Part shown: positions 40,012 through 49,919 of the stretch, piece after piece
Numbering within the stretch: the stretch's first letter is position 1
Layout of the letters: each line of letters starts with the position of its first letter
Assembly (NCBI RefSeq): GCF_009857835.1
Contig: NZ_WWCL01000002.1
Span: 372,001-436,000, forward strand
Direction: 5' to 3'
Length of the DNA: 64,000 nucleotides
Source of the DNA: Duganella fentianensis
GTDB lineage: Bacteria; Pseudomonadota; Gammaproteobacteria; Burkholderiales; Burkholderiaceae_D
Program-made: the position numbers and the translations under genes
Notes under the pieces: generated by a model
What the model was told of the DNA's origin: nothing
Seen by the model: the letters and a program-made list of their open reading frames with translations, nothing else
Databases searched by the model: none

Positions 40012-42576
40012 ATGTTCGAATTCATCTTCAAGCGCAACGGCGAAAGCGCTGGCGTAGCACCTGCCGCAACGGAGACTGCAGCCGGTGCGGCTGCTGCTGC
40101 TTCGGCCGAACGACGCGAACAACAGACCCGGCAGGCGGCCGCGCTGGCCGGTGACGAAGCGGCCGCCGTGGCGCTGATCCTGCAGAGCGAGTTTGCCGGC
40201 GTGCGGCTGCAGGCCGCCGAACATGTGCGCAGCCTGCCGCTGCTGGAACAGGTGCTGCAGGCGATGCGCAATACCGACCGGCGTGTGGCCAAGCTGATGC
40301 AGAGCCGGCTCGATGCGATCCGCTATCACGAAGCTGAACAGCGCAAAGCAGCGGTCTGTCTGGAACTGGCGGCACGCATGCTGGCCGATGAAAAACTCAC
40401 GCCGAATCAGGTGGCCGAGCTGGACCGGCAATGGAGCATTACTACGGCCGATGCCGCACAGGCCATCAGCTTTGCCAGCCAGCGCATGGCGCTCGATGCG
40501 CGCCTGCAGGCGCAGGTGCAGCTGCAGCGCCAGATGATCGATGCGCTGGCGGCCTTGCGCCAGCTGCCTGCCAGCATGGACGACAAGGCCGCCGCGCAAG
40601 CTGCGCTGGACCAGTATGCTGCGCAGTTCGAGCGCTGCCAGCAGGACGCCGAGCATGCCACTCTGCCCAAGCATCTGCTGACGGATTTTGCCGCCGCCCT
40701 GAATCAGACGCGTGCCGCGCTGGCCGCAGGACAGGCAGCGCTTGCCGCCAAAGCTGCACCGGCGCCGGCGCAGCAGCAGGCCGCTACTGCCGTCGCTGAC
40801 AGTGCTGGCGCTGATGCCGCCAGGCTTAATGGCGCAACCAGCGACGATGTCGAGGCGGGTGGTGCTGCAGCAAGCGGCCCCAATAGCTCGGAAGATGCGC
40901 TGGTAAATGCTAGCGCAGGCGCTGCCGCCGGCACGATGCCAGCCAAGGCTGCGCCAGCTGGCCGTGCCGCCAAGCCGGCCGCGCCGGATCCGCAATTTCT
41001 CAGCACCCTTGATGCGCTGGAACAGGCGCTCGAGCAGGGCTTGCTGCACGCTGCCGCCGAACATGATAAATGGCTCAAGGAACACAAGGCCCGTCTGGCG
41101 CCAGCCGTCACGGAACGCCTCAACCACCTGCGCGCCGAACTCAAACGCCTGAGCGACTGGGCGCGCTGGAGTGGCAATGTCTCGCGCGAGGAACTGGTAA
41201 AGGTGGTGGAAGAGCTGCCTGCACTGGGTCTGGCGATGAGCGAACTGGCCAAGAAAGTGGGCAGCATGCGCGAGCGCTGGAAGGCGCTCGATGCCGTCTC
41301 CGGCCACGCGCCGCGCAGCCTGTGGGAGCGCTTCGACCGCGCCTGCACCACGGCCTATGCGCCGGCCGCCGCCCATTTCAAGCAGCTGGCCGACGAGCGC
41401 CACGCCAATGCGGCCAAGGCGCAAGCCCTGATCGAAGAAACCCGCGCCATGGCGCAGGCAGCGGCCGAAGGCGTCGACCTGAAGAACGTGGCGGCAGCAG
41501 GCCAGCGCCTGCGCCAGATGTGGAGCCGGCTCGGTGCCATGGAGCGCAAGGAAAAGCGCAAGCTGGAACAGGCTTTCGACAAGGCGCTGGGCCAGATGCT
41601 GGCACCGCTGACCCAGCAGCGCAAGATCGAAGTGACGCGGCGCGAGCAGCTGATCCAGGAAGCCGAGCAGCTGCAGCCGACCGAACGCCATGCGCTCGAC
41701 CTGCTCAAGCGCCTGCAGGAGCGCTGGCAGGAACAGGCCAAGGCGCTGCCGCTGGAGCGCAAGGCGGAACAGGCGCTGTGGCAGCGCTTCCGCGCGGCCT
41801 GCGATGCCGTCTACAGCAAGCGCAAGGAAGTGGCCCATGCGGCCGACCATGAACGCAAAGCCCATCTGCATGCACGCGAAGCGCTGTGCGCGCAGCTGGA
41901 AACGGCCACGTTCAGCGGCGATGACAAGGCCCAGCTGGCGGCGATAGCGGCACTGCTGCGCGAGACGGCCAGCGCATGGCAGCATGCGGGCACAGTGCCG
42001 CGTGCCGCCGAAGCCCGTATCAGCCAGCGCTATCAGGCCGCGCAGGCGCAGGTGCAGGCCCAGGCCGATGCGATCCGGCGCCGTAGCGGCGCAGCGCAAG
42101 CCCATGCCCTGCGCGACAAGCTGCGTCTGTGCCAGGCGCTGGAAGGCCAGCTGGTGCCGGCTAGCGCAGCGAACGGCGCCGCCACTGCCGACGAATGGCA
42201 GGCGCGCTGGGTAGCCATCCCCAAGCTGGGCGGCGAATACGAAAAAGCGCTGAGCGGCCGCTACAACGCTGCGCTGGCGCTGCTGGGCAGTGATGCGGCT
42301 AACTATCTGGCGCAGCTGGAAGCCAACCGTCAGCGCCTGCTCGATGAAGTGCTGCGGCTGGAAATCGTCGCCGGCGTCGATAGTGGTGCCGAGTTTGCCC
42401 GCGAGCGCCTGAAAATGCAGGTGGAAGTGCTGCAATCGTCGCTGAAATCGGGCCAGAAGCCGCAAAGCGCCACGGCTGCCTATCTGCAGCTATGCGCCAT
42501 GCCGGCGCTGGCCGATGACCGCACGGTGAGCCGCATCGAAGCGCTGTTCCGCCGCATCGGCGGGGGAGAACGCTGA
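40012..42576 (+). CDS. DUF349 repeat protein
   Basis: An 854-residue, Ala/Gln-rich, mostly helical protein with several DUF349 units, recognised by repeats such as RWKALDAVSGHAPRSLWERF (about 422-441), RWQEQAKALPLERKAEQALW (about 570-590) and by RF-x-x-AC-x-x-x-Y endings. The segment from about 250 to 325 is low complexity (Ala/Gly/Ser). There is no signal peptide or TM segment. Function of the family is unknown; a cytosolic nucleic-acid- or ribosome-related coiled protein is a common guess, which I cannot support here. The stop overlaps the moaE start (TGATG). Confidence 0.85.
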   Translation: MFEFIFKRNGESAGVAPAATETAAGAAAAASAERREQQTRQAAALAGDEAAAVALILQSEFAGVRLQAAEHVRSLPLLEQVLQAMRNTDRRVAKLMQSRLDAIRYHEAEQRKAAVCLELAARMLADEKLTPNQVAELDRQWSITTADAAQAISFASQRMALDARLQAQVQLQRQMIDALAALRQLPASMDDKAAAQAALDQYAAQFERCQQDAEHATLPKHLLTDFAAALNQTRAALAAGQAALAAKAAPAPAQQQAATAVADSAGADAARLNGATSDDVEAGGAAASGPNSSEDALVNASAGAAAGTMPAKAAPAGRAAKPAAPDPQFLSTLDALEQALEQGLLHAAAEHDKWLKEHKARLAPAVTERLNHLRAELKRLSDWARWSGNVSREELVKVVEELPALGLAMSELAKKVGSMRERWKALDAVSGHAPRSLWERFDRACTTAYAPAAAHFKQLADERHANAAKAQALIEETRAMAQAAAEGVDLKNVAAAGQRLRQMWSRLGAMERKEKRKLEQAFDKALGQMLAPLTQQRKIEVTRREQLIQEAEQLQPTERHALDLLKRLQERWQEQAKALPLERKAEQALWQRFRAACDAVYSKRKEVAHAADHERKAHLHAREALCAQLETATFSGDDKAQLAAIAALLRETASAWQHAGTVPRAAEARISQRYQAAQAQVQAQADAIRRRSGAAQAHALRDKLRLCQALEGQLVPASAANGAATADEWQARWVAIPKLGGEYEKALSGRYNAALALLGSDAANYLAQLEANRQRLLDEVLRLEIVAGVDSGAEFARERLKMQVEVLQSSLKSGQKPQSATAAYLQLCAMPALADDRTVSRIEALFRRIGGGER

Positions 42577-43043
42577 TGGCGGCCGCTAGCTACAGCGTAC
42601 GGGTACAGCAGCAGGATTTCGATCTGAGTACGGAAGTGGCGCTGCTGCGCGCCGCCCAGCCCGGGGTAGGCGCCATCGTCAGCTTTGTCGGCACGGTGCG
42701 TGATCTGAACGAAGGCGCCAGCGTGGCCGAGATGGAGCTGGAACACTATCCGGGCATGACGGAGCAGTCCATCCAGAACATCATCGAACAGGCACGGGGG
42801 CGCTGGGATATCTTCGGTGCGCTGGTGATTCACCGGGTGGGCCCGCTCAAACCGATGGAGCAGATTGTGCTGGTGGCCGTCACCTCGGCGCACCGGGGCG
42901 AGGCCTTTGCCGCCTGCGAATTCATCATTGATTTTCTCAAGACGGAAGCACCGTTCTGGAAGAAGGAACAGACGCCCGATGGCGGACGCTGGGTGGATGC
43001 CCGCGTCAGTGACGATGTCGCTTTAGAAAAGTGGTCGAAATAA
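42576..43043 (+). CDS. moaE: Molybdopterin synthase catalytic (large) subunit
   Basis: Together with MoaD it adds the dithiolene sulfurs to precursor Z in molybdenum cofactor synthesis. The 155-residue protein shows the family motifs GAIVSFVGTVRDLNEGASVA (about 31-50), ELEHYPGMTE, VAVTSAHRGEAFAACEFIID (about 104-123) and the catalytic KTEAPFWKKE (about 126-135). The start overlaps the DUF349 stop by one base, so the two are translationally coupled. moaD and moeA are not in the window. Confidence 0.95.
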   Translation: MAAASYSVRVQQQDFDLSTEVALLRAAQPGVGAIVSFVGTVRDLNEGASVAEMELEHYPGMTEQSIQNIIEQARGRWDIFGALVIHRVGPLKPMEQIVLVAVTSAHRGEAFAACEFIIDFLKTEAPFWKKEQTPDGGRWVDARVSDDVALEKWSK

Positions 43044-43102
43044 GTTGTCGAAATGAGCAGACTTGATCTAGCTCATGGAAGTATGAAATAAATCGGTGAA
43101 TC

Positions 43103-43130
43103 CTTGAAATGTAATTGATCAACCCTATTT
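43103..43130 (+). promoter_or_regulatory. Sigma-32-type heat-shock promoter of clpB
   Basis: CTTGAAA (43103-43109), a 13-nt spacer and CCCTATTT (43123-43130) match the heat-shock consensus (CTTGAAA, then CCCCATNT) closely, 32 bp before clpB. Confidence 0.8.
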
Positions 43131-43162
43131 GGGCGATAAGTTAAATTGATGGGAGCACCACC

Positions 43163-45745
43163 ATGCGTCAGGACAAACTCACGACCAAGTTACAGGAAGC
43201 CCTGTCGGACTCGCAAAGTCTGGCGGTGGGTAATGACAACCAATATATCGAGCCCGTACACCTGCTGACGGCGCTGCTGAATCAGGACGACGGCAGTGCC
43301 CGCTCTTTGCTGCAGCGCGCCGGCGTGAATGTAGGCGGCCTGACCAAGGCGCTGGGCAGCGCGCTCGAACGCCTGCCCAAAGTCTCGGGTACGAATGGCG
43401 ATGTGCAGGCCAGCCGCGAGCTGATCGCCGTGCTCAATCTGTCGGACAAGGAAGCGCAGAAGCGCAATGACCAGTTCATCTCCAGCGAGATGGTGCTGCT
43501 GGCGCTGACCGACGATAAATCCGATGCCGGCAAGCTGGCGCGCGAAAACGGCCTGACCCGCAAAGCGCTGGAAGCGGCCATAGCCGCCGTGCGCGGCGGT
43601 GCCAAAGTGGATAATCAGGATGCCGAAGGCCAGCGCGAAGCGCTGAAAAAATATACGCTGGATCTGACCGAGCGGGCCCGCGCCGGCAAGCTCGATCCCG
43701 TGATCGGCCGTGACGATGAAATCCGCCGCGCCATCCAGGTGCTGCAGCGCCGCTCCAAGAACAACCCTGTGCTGATCGGCGAACCGGGCGTGGGCAAGAC
43801 CGCCATCGTGGAAGGGCTGGCCCAGCGTATCGTCAACAACGAAGTACCGGATTCGCTCAAGGGCAAGCGCGTGCTGTCGCTCGACATGGCGGCGCTGGTG
43901 GCCGGTGCCAAATTCCGCGGCGAGTTCGAAGAGCGCCTGAAAGCCGTGCTCAAGGAACTGGCCATGGATGAAGGCCAGACCATCGTCTTCATCGACGAAA
44001 TGCACACCATGGTCGGTGCCGGCAAGGCCGAAGGCTCCATGGATGCGGGCAATATGCTCAAGCCTGCGCTGGCCCGTGGCGAGCTGCATTGCGTGGGCGC
44101 CACCACGCTGGACGAATACCGCAAATACATCGAGAAAGATGCTGCGCTGGAGCGCCGCTTCCAGAAGATACTGGTGGACGAGCCTTCGGTGGAAGCCACT
44201 ATTGCGATCCTGCGCGGGCTGCAGGACAAGTACGAGCTGCACCACAAGGTAGCGATTTCCGATGCGGCCATCATCGCTGCGGCGGAACTGTCGCACCGCT
44301 ATATCACGGACCGCTTCCTGCCCGATAAGGCGATCGACCTGATCGACGAAGCGGCTTCCAAGATCAAGATCGAGATCGACTCCAAGCCGGAAGTGATGGA
44401 CAAGCTGGAACGCCGTCTGATCCAGCTGAAGATCGAGAAGGAAGCCGTGAAGAAGGAGAAGGACGAAGGTTCGCGCCGCCGGCTGGAGCTGATCGAGGAA
44501 GAGATCAGCCGTCTGCAGCGCGAGCTGAACGACTACGAGGAAATCCTCAAGGCCGAGAAGTCGGTGGTGCAGGGCAGTACCCACATCAAGGAAGAAATCG
44601 ACCGCATCAAGCTGCAGATGGAGCAGGCCACGCGTGACAGCAACTGGCAGCGTGTGTCGGAGCTGCAGTATGGCCGCCTGCCGGAACTGGAGGCCCAGCT
44701 GAAACAGGCCGAAGCCGCGTCGGCCAGCAAGACCGGCGCCAGCCAGCCCAAGCTGCTGCGCACCGAAGTGGGGGCGGAAGAAATCGCCGAAGTGGTGTCG
44801 CGTGCCACCGGCATTCCTGTCTCGCGCATGATGCAGGGCGAGCGTGACAAGCTGCTGCACATCGAAGCCAAGCTGCATGAGCGCGTGGTGGGGCAGGACG
44901 AAGCGATAGCGGCGGTGGCCGATGCGATCCGCCGTTCGCGCGCCGGTCTGGCCGATCCTAACCGTCCATACGGCTCCTTCATGTTCCTTGGTCCTACGGG
45001 CGTGGGCAAGACCGAGCTGACCAAGGCACTGGCCGGCTTCCTGTTCGATACGGAAGATGCGCTGATCCGCATCGACATGAGCGAATTCATGGAGAAGCAT
45101 TCGGTGGCCCGTCTGATCGGCGCGCCGCCCGGCTACGTGGGCTACGACGAAGGCGGCTATCTGACCGAAGCCGTGCGGCGCAAGCCTTACAGCGTGATCC
45201 TGCTGGACGAGGTGGAGAAGGCCCACCCCGACGTGTTCAACGTGCTGCTGCAGGCGCTCGATGATGGTCGCATGACGGACGGGCAGGGCCGCACGGTGGA
45301 CTTCAAGAACACCGTGATCATCATGACGTCCAACCTCGGCTCGCATAAGATGCAGGCGATGGAAGATGCTGATCCGGGCGTGATGAAACTGGCCGTGATG
45401 GCCGAGGTGCGGGCGCACTTCCGTCCCGAGTTCATCAATCGTATCGATGAAATCGTGGTGTTCCATGGCCTCGACGAGAAAAACATCGGTGCCATCGCCA
45501 AGATCCAGCTGGCGATACTCGAACAGCGGCTGGCGCGCATGGACATGACGCTGACGGTGACGGATCAGGCGCTGCAGAAAATCGCCGAAGCCGGCTACGA
45601 TCCTGTGTACGGGGCGCGGCCGCTGAAACGGGCGATCCAGCAGCAGATCGAAAATCCGCTGTCCAAGCTGATCCTGCAAGGCCGCTTCGGCCCCAAAGAC
45701 ACTATCCGCGTGGACGTGAGCAATGGCGAGCTGAGTTTTAACTGA
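43163..45745 (+). CDS. clpB: ClpB disaggregase
   Basis: Hexameric AAA+ chaperone that pulls proteins out of aggregates together with DnaK. The 860-residue protein has the N domain (1-145), NBD1 with Walker [10 protein letters not shown] (about 206-214) and Walker [10 protein letters not shown], the middle coiled coil (about 405-525, [20 protein letters not shown] onward), NBD2 with GPTGVGKTE (about 612-620) and [14 protein letters not shown], and the C-terminal domain ([20 protein letters not shown]). Length is normal. A sigma-32 promoter precedes it. It is a single gene. Confidence 0.97.
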   Translation: MRQDKLTTKLQEALSDSQSLAVGNDNQYIEPVHLLTALLNQDDGSARSLLQRAGVNVGGLTKALGSALERLPKVSGTNGDVQASRELIAVLNLSDKEAQKRNDQFISSEMVLLALTDDKSDAGKLARENGLTRKALEAAIAAVRGGAKVDNQDAEGQREALKKYTLDLTERARAGKLDPVIGRDDEIRRAIQVLQRRSKNNPVLIGEPGVGKTAIVEGLAQRIVNNEVPDSLKGKRVLSLDMAALVAGAKFRGEFEERLKAVLKELAMDEGQTIVFIDEMHTMVGAGKAEGSMDAGNMLKPALARGELHCVGATTLDEYRKYIEKDAALERRFQKILVDEPSVEATIAILRGLQDKYELHHKVAISDAAIIAAAELSHRYITDRFLPDKAIDLIDEAASKIKIEIDSKPEVMDKLERRLIQLKIEKEAVKKEKDEGSRRRLELIEEEISRLQRELNDYEEILKAEKSVVQGSTHIKEEIDRIKLQMEQATRDSNWQRVSELQYGRLPELEAQLKQAEAASASKTGASQPKLLRTEVGAEEIAEVVSRATGIPVSRMMQGERDKLLHIEAKLHERVVGQDEAIAAVADAIRRSRAGLADPNRPYGSFMFLGPTGVGKTELTKALAGFLFDTEDALIRIDMSEFMEKHSVARLIGAPPGYVGYDEGGYLTEAVRRKPYSVILLDEVEKAHPDVFNVLLQALDDGRMTDGQGRTVDFKNTVIIMTSNLGSHKMQAMEDADPGVMKLAVMAEVRAHFRPEFINRIDEIVVFHGLDEKNIGAIAKIQLAILEQRLARMDMTLTVTDQALQKIAEAGYDPVYGARPLKRAIQQQIENPLSKLILQGRFGPKDTIRVDVSNGELSFN

Positions 45746-45752
45746 GTCTGGC

Positions 45753-45770
45753 GGCGCGCTGCTGCGCGCC
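45753..45770. terminator. GC-rich hairpin between clpB and the convergent cyclase gene
   Basis: GGCGCGC (45753-45759), loop TGCT, GCGCGCC (45764-45770), 8 bp after the clpB stop. Strong stem, but no T-tract. Confidence 0.35.
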
Positions 45771-45780
45771 GTCGGGCGGC

Positions 45781-46725
45781 TTAAAGTTCAGCGTCCAGGC
45801 TGACGGGGAAATGGCAGGCGATGCGATTGCGTCCCTGCCGTTTTGCATTGTAGAGCGCCACATCGGCGCGTTTCAGCACATCTTCGAAGGAATGATCACC
45901 GGGCAGCATTTCGCTCAGGCCGCCGCTGATGGTGGCGCCGTCACCGAGCGATTGCAGCAGGCGTAATTCTTCCGCCACCCGCAGGCGCAGGCGTTCGGCA
46001 ATGGGCTGGGCCAGTTCGCGTGTGGTATGCGGCATCAGCACGACGAATTCATCGCCGCCCAGACGGGCCGGAAAATCGGTGCTGCGCAGCACGGCGCGGC
46101 ACACTTCGGCTGTGGTCTGCAAGGCTTGGTCGCCGCACAGGTGGCCGTAGCGGTCATTGATGCCCTTGAACTCGTCGATGTCGAAGATCAGCACGGCGCT
46201 GGGCGTACCGTAGCGCGCGTGCATCTCGTAGTGCTCGTTCAGCATCTGCATCAGCTTGCGCCGGTTGGCCAGCCCCGTCAGTGCATCCGTTTCGCTGAAC
46301 ATGCGCAACTGCTTTTCCAGCCGCTTGCTGGCGGTGATATTGCTGGCGATCCACAGCACGGCATCCTCACCCTGTACCTGATAGCCCAATGCCCGGACCC
46401 GTCCTTCGAACCAGATCACGTCGGGCGGCCCGTCGTTGTCCAGTCCCCGCACATCGCGTCCGCTGAGGGGATATTCCACCACGTGCATGCCGGGCTGGTC
46501 GAGGGCGATGGCAATCTGCTGGATAAACCAGCCGGCCCGTTCGTCGCTGAGTACGTCGGCGATGGTCTTGCCCACCAGTGAACTGCCGTCGTGGTAGTAG
46601 CGGTTATCGGCCCCGCCGAACAGGGCAGCGTAGCGGCCGCTACGGGTAAAGATGAAAGCGGGATCCGGCAGCGCCGCCAACAGACCGACGATTTGATCGT
46701 GGGAAAACAGGGACACGTCAGCCAT
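45781..46725 (-). CDS. Soluble PAS-GGDEF diguanylate cyclase
   Basis: A 314-residue cytosolic protein starting MADVSLFSHDQIVGLLAALP; I preferred ATG 46725 to a GTG 29 codons upstream, which would add a segment unlike the family. The PAS domain covers about 12-140 (PDPAFIFTRSGRYAALFGGA near the start, a PAC end at LWIASNITASKRLEKQLRMF). The GGDEF domain (about 145-305) has the active site RLGGDEFVV and an I-site RSTD, so it should be an active, product-inhibited cyclase. No membrane segments. Convergent with clpB. Confidence 0.88.
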   Translation of the reverse strand: MADVSLFSHDQIVGLLAALPDPAFIFTRSGRYAALFGGADNRYYHDGSSLVGKTIADVLSDERAGWFIQQIAIALDQPGMHVVEYPLSGRDVRGLDNDGPPDVIWFEGRVRALGYQVQGEDAVLWIASNITASKRLEKQLRMFSETDALTGLANRRKLMQMLNEHYEMHARYGTPSAVLIFDIDEFKGINDRYGHLCGDQALQTTAEVCRAVLRSTDFPARLGGDEFVVLMPHTTRELAQPIAERLRLRVAEELRLLQSLGDGATISGGLSEMLPGDHSFEDVLKRADVALYNAKRQGRNRIACHFPVSLDAEL

Positions 46726-46883
46726 ACACGCGCTCTGGGTTAGGAAAAGATTAAATGTAACGTATTTCTGTACTGGACAGAAGATATTATGAGGAAATTC
46801 ACTTTTTGCCACACTCAGGCTGTGCGCTGGCTAGCCTAGGGCATAGAATTAACGTTCTTTTCCCTACCAGATCAGGACAGATA

Positions 46884-47381
46884 ATGAAATTTGCCACCAC
46901 CGATTTATGCGACGACCACGCCGAGCTGCTCGATGACGGCCGGCTGGCAGTCTTGCCGCCCGTGTTACAGTCCTATGGCCAGCTGCGCAGTTTTGCTGGT
47001 CCGGCCTACACCTTGCGCGTGCATGAGGACAATGCGCTGGTGCGGGCCGTGCTGGAAACGCCGGGGCAGGGGCAGGTGCTGGTGATCGACGGCGGAGCCA
47101 GCCTGCGCCGCGCGCTGGTGGGTGGCCAGCTGGGACTGTTAGCTCAAAACAACGGCTGGGCCGGTATCGTGGTGGATGGCTGTATCCGTGACACGGACGA
47201 AATCAATGCCTGCCAGATCGGCGTGCGTGCGCTGGCCGCCCACCCGCGCAAGAGCAGCAAAAAAGGCGAGGGCGACCGTCAGGTGCAGGTGACGATACAG
47301 GGCGTGGCCGTACGCCCCGGCGCGTGGATTTATGCGGATGCGGACGGAGTTCTGGTAGCGCAGCAGGCACTGGCGTGCTAA
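46884..47381 (+). CDS. RraA-like protein (RNase E inhibitor / HMG-CHA aldolase family)
   Basis: A 165-residue protein. Motifs of the family are present: [43 protein letters not shown] (about 74-93) and [20 protein letters not shown] (about 97-116), containing the G-x-x-x-x-D-G-x-x-R-D segment. RraA from E. coli inhibits RNase E, while close homologues are metal-dependent 4-hydroxy-4-methyl-2-oxoglutarate aldolases whose Mg site includes the R-D pair seen here. Both roles remain possible, the aldolase perhaps more so. The gene is followed 47 bp later by the PEP-CTERM gene. Confidence 0.88.
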   Translation: MKFATTDLCDDHAELLDDGRLAVLPPVLQSYGQLRSFAGPAYTLRVHEDNALVRAVLETPGQGQVLVIDGGASLRRALVGGQLGLLAQNNGWAGIVVDGCIRDTDEINACQIGVRALAAHPRKSSKKGEGDRQVQVTIQGVAVRPGAWIYADADGVLVAQQALAC

Positions 47382-47428
47382 GCTTGTCGATGTAAAACAG
47401 CAAACAAAGTTGACCGACAGGAATTGCC

Positions 47429-48031
47429 ATGAAAAAACTTCTGATTGCGGTTGCCTGTGCGGGTGCGGCCCTGTCGGCCCAGGCTGGCGTGGTGTCGTCC
47501 TTGTCCGACGGTACGGTGCTGCCCATGGCAGCCAATGGCGCTTATGGCATCCCACCCCAGACGCTGGCGGATGGTGTGATATGGAGCAGTGATGGCGAGC
47601 GCTCGGTGTTCGGCTATACCAATGCGTTCGGCTTCAACCTCAACGGCCAGTGGCAGGGCATGCCGCTGGCTTCGCCGAATGATGGCTTCAGCAAGATGCA
47701 GCTGGCCTTCGATAAGCCGGTCATGGCGGTAGGCGCTTTGTTCAACTATGGTCGCAATTACGGCAATGCCACCATCGCGGCCTATGATGCCAGTCATCAG
47801 CTGATCGAATCGCTGGTGCTGCAGATCAATCTGCCGGCCGATAGTGTGAATCAGGGCGCGTTTTACGGCTTCCGCGAAAGCACGGCCAGCATCAGCTATT
47901 TCGTGATGTCGGGCGCCTACATCGCTGCCACCGATTTCACGGTTCTGGCCGTGCCGGAACCTTCCACCTATGCCATGCTGCTGGGCGGGCTGGGCTTGCT
48001 CGGCTTCGCCGCGCGGCGCCGGCGCCAGTAG
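47429..48031 (+). CDS. PEP-CTERM sorting-signal exported protein
   Basis: A 200-residue secreted protein with signal peptide (MKKLLIAVACAGAALSAQAG) and a C-terminal sorting signal: VPEPSTYAMLLGGLGLLGFA plus a basic tail (ARRRRQ). The middle domain (about 30-170) is a beta-rich adhesin-like or carbohydrate-binding-like fold of no certain family (DKPVMAVGALFNYGRNYGNA, TIAAYDASHQLIESLVLQIN). Such proteins are processed by the exosortase EpsH system, which is not in this window, and usually reach the surface or biofilm matrix. Confidence 0.88.
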   Translation: MKKLLIAVACAGAALSAQAGVVSSLSDGTVLPMAANGAYGIPPQTLADGVIWSSDGERSVFGYTNAFGFNLNGQWQGMPLASPNDGFSKMQLAFDKPVMAVGALFNYGRNYGNATIAAYDASHQLIESLVLQINLPADSVNQGAFYGFRESTASISYFVMSGAYIAATDFTVLAVPEPSTYAMLLGGLGLLGFAARRRRQ

Positions 48032-48061
48032 GCAGGGCCGGCTTATTGCCGGCTAGCGCAG

Positions 48062-48098
48062 ACACCCCGCATGCCTAGTGTATCCGGGGTGTTTTTTT
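48062..48098 (+). terminator. Rho-independent terminator of the PEP-CTERM gene
   Basis: ACACCCCG (48062-48069) pairs with CGGGGTGT (48085-48092) over a 15-nt loop, followed by T7. Confidence 0.8.
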
Positions 48099-48241
48099 CA
48101 TCTGGCGAAATCTTCGTTTCACATTACGGCATGCGCCGCGCCAACAGTCGCGGCATTTCTTCCATTTTGAGAAATTGCTTTCCGCATCCTGAAAAATATT
48201 GTTTAAGTCACTGATTTGTAATAATTTAAAACTGATCATGT

Positions 48242-48255
48242 GTCTTATATAAGAC
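48242..48255. promoter_or_regulatory. Perfect 14-bp palindrome upstream of aceA, candidate operator
   Basis: GTCTTATATAAGAC is a perfect palindrome, 69 bp before the aceA start, in the AT-rich 293-bp gap 48032-48324 that otherwise holds only the upstream terminator. Its TATATAA core could overlap a -10 element. A GntR-type regulator of central carbon metabolism is a reasonable guess (inference). Confidence 0.55.
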
Positions 48256-48324
48256 TCGTTGTGCGCGGCACAAAAGGTCTATCATGGAGTCAGCGGATTT
48301 TAATTTTTGCAGGAGAAGAACATC

Positions 48325-49620
48325 ATGGCCACTCGTGAACAGCAAATTGCCGAGCTTCAGCAGGATTGGGAGTGCAACCCGCGCTGGGCCGGCGTGCGGC
48401 GTACTTACAGCGCTGCCGACGTGGTGCGTTTGCGCGGCTCGCTGCCCATCAGCCACACGCTGGCCCAGCGCGGTGCCGACAAGCTGTGGCAGCTGCTGAA
48501 CCAGGAAGCCCACGTAAATGCGCTGGGCGCGCTGACGGGTAATCAGGCGCTGCAGCAGGTGAAGGCAGGGCTGAAGGCCATCTATCTGTCCGGCTGGCAG
48601 GTGGCGGGGGATGCCAACGAGGCGGGCGCAATGTATCCCGACCAGTCGCTGTATCCCGTCAATTCCGTGCCCATGGCCGTCAAGCGTATCAATAATACGC
48701 TGCAGCGGGCCGACCAGATTCAGTGGTCGGAAGGGCGCGACGACATCGATTACTTTGCCCCCATCGTGGCCGATGCGGAAGCGGGTTTCGGCGGCGTGCT
48801 GAATGCGTTCGAACTGATGAAAGCCATGATAGAAGCCGGTGCGGCCGGTGTGCATTTTGAAGACCAGCTGGCCTCGGCCAAAAAGTGCGGTCACATGGGC
48901 GGCAAGGTGCTGGTGCCTACGCGCGAAGCCATCGAGAAGCTGACGGCAGCGCGGCTGGCGGCCGATGTGATGGGCACCAGCACGCTGCTGATCGCCCGCA
49001 CGGATGCGGAAGGGGCCGATCTGCTGATTTCCGATATCGATGACAACGACAAGCCCTTCTGCACGGGCGAGCGCACGGTGGAAGGCTATTACAAGGTGCG
49101 CAAGGGGCTGGATCAGGCGGTGGCGCGGGCGCTGGCCTATGCCCCGTATGCCGATCTGGTGTGGTGCGAGACGGGCCGGCCCGATCTGGCCTATGCCAAG
49201 CGCTTTGCCGAAGCCGTGCATGCTCGCTTCCCCGGCAAGATGCTGGCGTATAACTGCTCGCCTTCCTTCAACTGGAAAAAGAATCTGGACGACGCCACCA
49301 TTGCCCGCTTCCAGCGTGAACTGGCGGCCATGGGCTACAAATTCCAGTTCATTACGCTGGCCGGCTTCCATGCGCTCAACTACAGCATGTTCCATCTGGC
49401 GCACGGCTATGCGCGCCGCCACATGACGGCCTTCGTGGAATTGCAGGAAGCGGAATTTGCAGCGGCGGAGCGGGGCTTCACGGCCGTCAAGCACCAGCGC
49501 GAAGTGGGCACCGGCTATTTCGATGAAGTGACCCAGTGCATCCAGAGCGGGCTGTCGTCCACCACGGCCCTGCATGGTTCGACGGAAGACGAGCAGTTCT
49601 TCGAACCGAAAGTGGCCTGA
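48325..49620 (+). CDS. aceA: Isocitrate lyase
   Basis: Cleaves isocitrate to glyoxylate and succinate, the first step of the glyoxylate shunt used on acetate and fatty acids. The 431-residue protein begins [23 protein letters not shown] 48325 is preceded by AGGAGAAG. The signature loop is [13 protein letters not shown] (about 190-202) with the catalytic Cys, and [15 protein letters not shown] (near 310) and [13 protein letters not shown] are also family-typical. Length matches the bacterial short form. Malate synthase is not in the window. Confidence 0.97.
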   Translation: MATREQQIAELQQDWECNPRWAGVRRTYSAADVVRLRGSLPISHTLAQRGADKLWQLLNQEAHVNALGALTGNQALQQVKAGLKAIYLSGWQVAGDANEAGAMYPDQSLYPVNSVPMAVKRINNTLQRADQIQWSEGRDDIDYFAPIVADAEAGFGGVLNAFELMKAMIEAGAAGVHFEDQLASAKKCGHMGGKVLVPTREAIEKLTAARLAADVMGTSTLLIARTDAEGADLLISDIDDNDKPFCTGERTVEGYYKVRKGLDQAVARALAYAPYADLVWCETGRPDLAYAKRFAEAVHARFPGKMLAYNCSPSFNWKKNLDDATIARFQRELAAMGYKFQFITLAGFHALNYSMFHLAHGYARRHMTAFVELQEAEFAAAERGFTAVKHQREVGTGYFDEVTQCIQSGLSSTTALHGSTEDEQFFEPKVA

Positions 49621-49632
49621 ACGTAAGGAGTT

Positions 49633-49693
49633 GGCGCTAGCGCGCAAAGCGGAGCCGCCACGCAGACAGTCGCGGCGGCTCCGGCGCTAGCGC
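49633..49693. repeat. Nested inverted repeats after aceA, probable bidirectional terminator or stem-loop
   Basis: GGCGCTAGCGC occurs at 49633-49643 and 49683-49693; between them GGAGCCGCC (49651-49659) pairs with GGCGGCTCC (49674-49682). The whole can fold into a long cruciform-like stem. It lies between the convergent stops of aceA and the small gene at 49695. No T-tract. Confidence 0.65.
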
Positions 49694-49694
49694 A

Positions 49695-49919
49695 TCAGGG
49701 CTTGCCCAGATGCTGGCACAGGTGCTGTTTCAGGCGTTCCTGGAAACTGTCGAGGTCGTCGATGGTGGCCAGATCATCGTCCACTTCCAGCATGTGGGTG
49801 CGGTGGCCCGGCGCGAACGACACGGTGGCTTCGATCTGACCCTGACGGTCGGTCAGCGAATGGCCCTGTACGGCAGCGAGGATGTTGTCCTGATCGTCAG
49901 TGATGATGGTCATTTTCAT
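49695..49919 (-). CDS. Small hypothetical acidic protein, second gene of a two-gene module
   Basis: A 74-residue acidic protein starting MKMTIITDDQDNILAAVQGH. It looks like a small alpha/beta unit: strand TIITDD, strand ILAAVQGHS, strand GQIEATVSFAPGHRTHMLEV, then helix LDSFQERLKQHLCQHL. There is no signal peptide. Not recognised. Its ATG overlaps the stop of the upstream gene by 4 bp (ATGA), so the pair is translated together. Confidence 0.7.
   Translation of the reverse strand: MKMTIITDDQDNILAAVQGHSLTDRQGQIEATVSFAPGHRTHMLEVDDDLATIDDLDSFQERLKQHLCQHLGKP

Noticed and set aside
43190..45679. 829-residue open frame on the minus strand opposite clpB
   Set aside because: Mirror frame of a GC-rich highly conserved gene; composition (His, Gln, Arg, Phe) is that of an antisense shadow, with no ribosome site or family motif.
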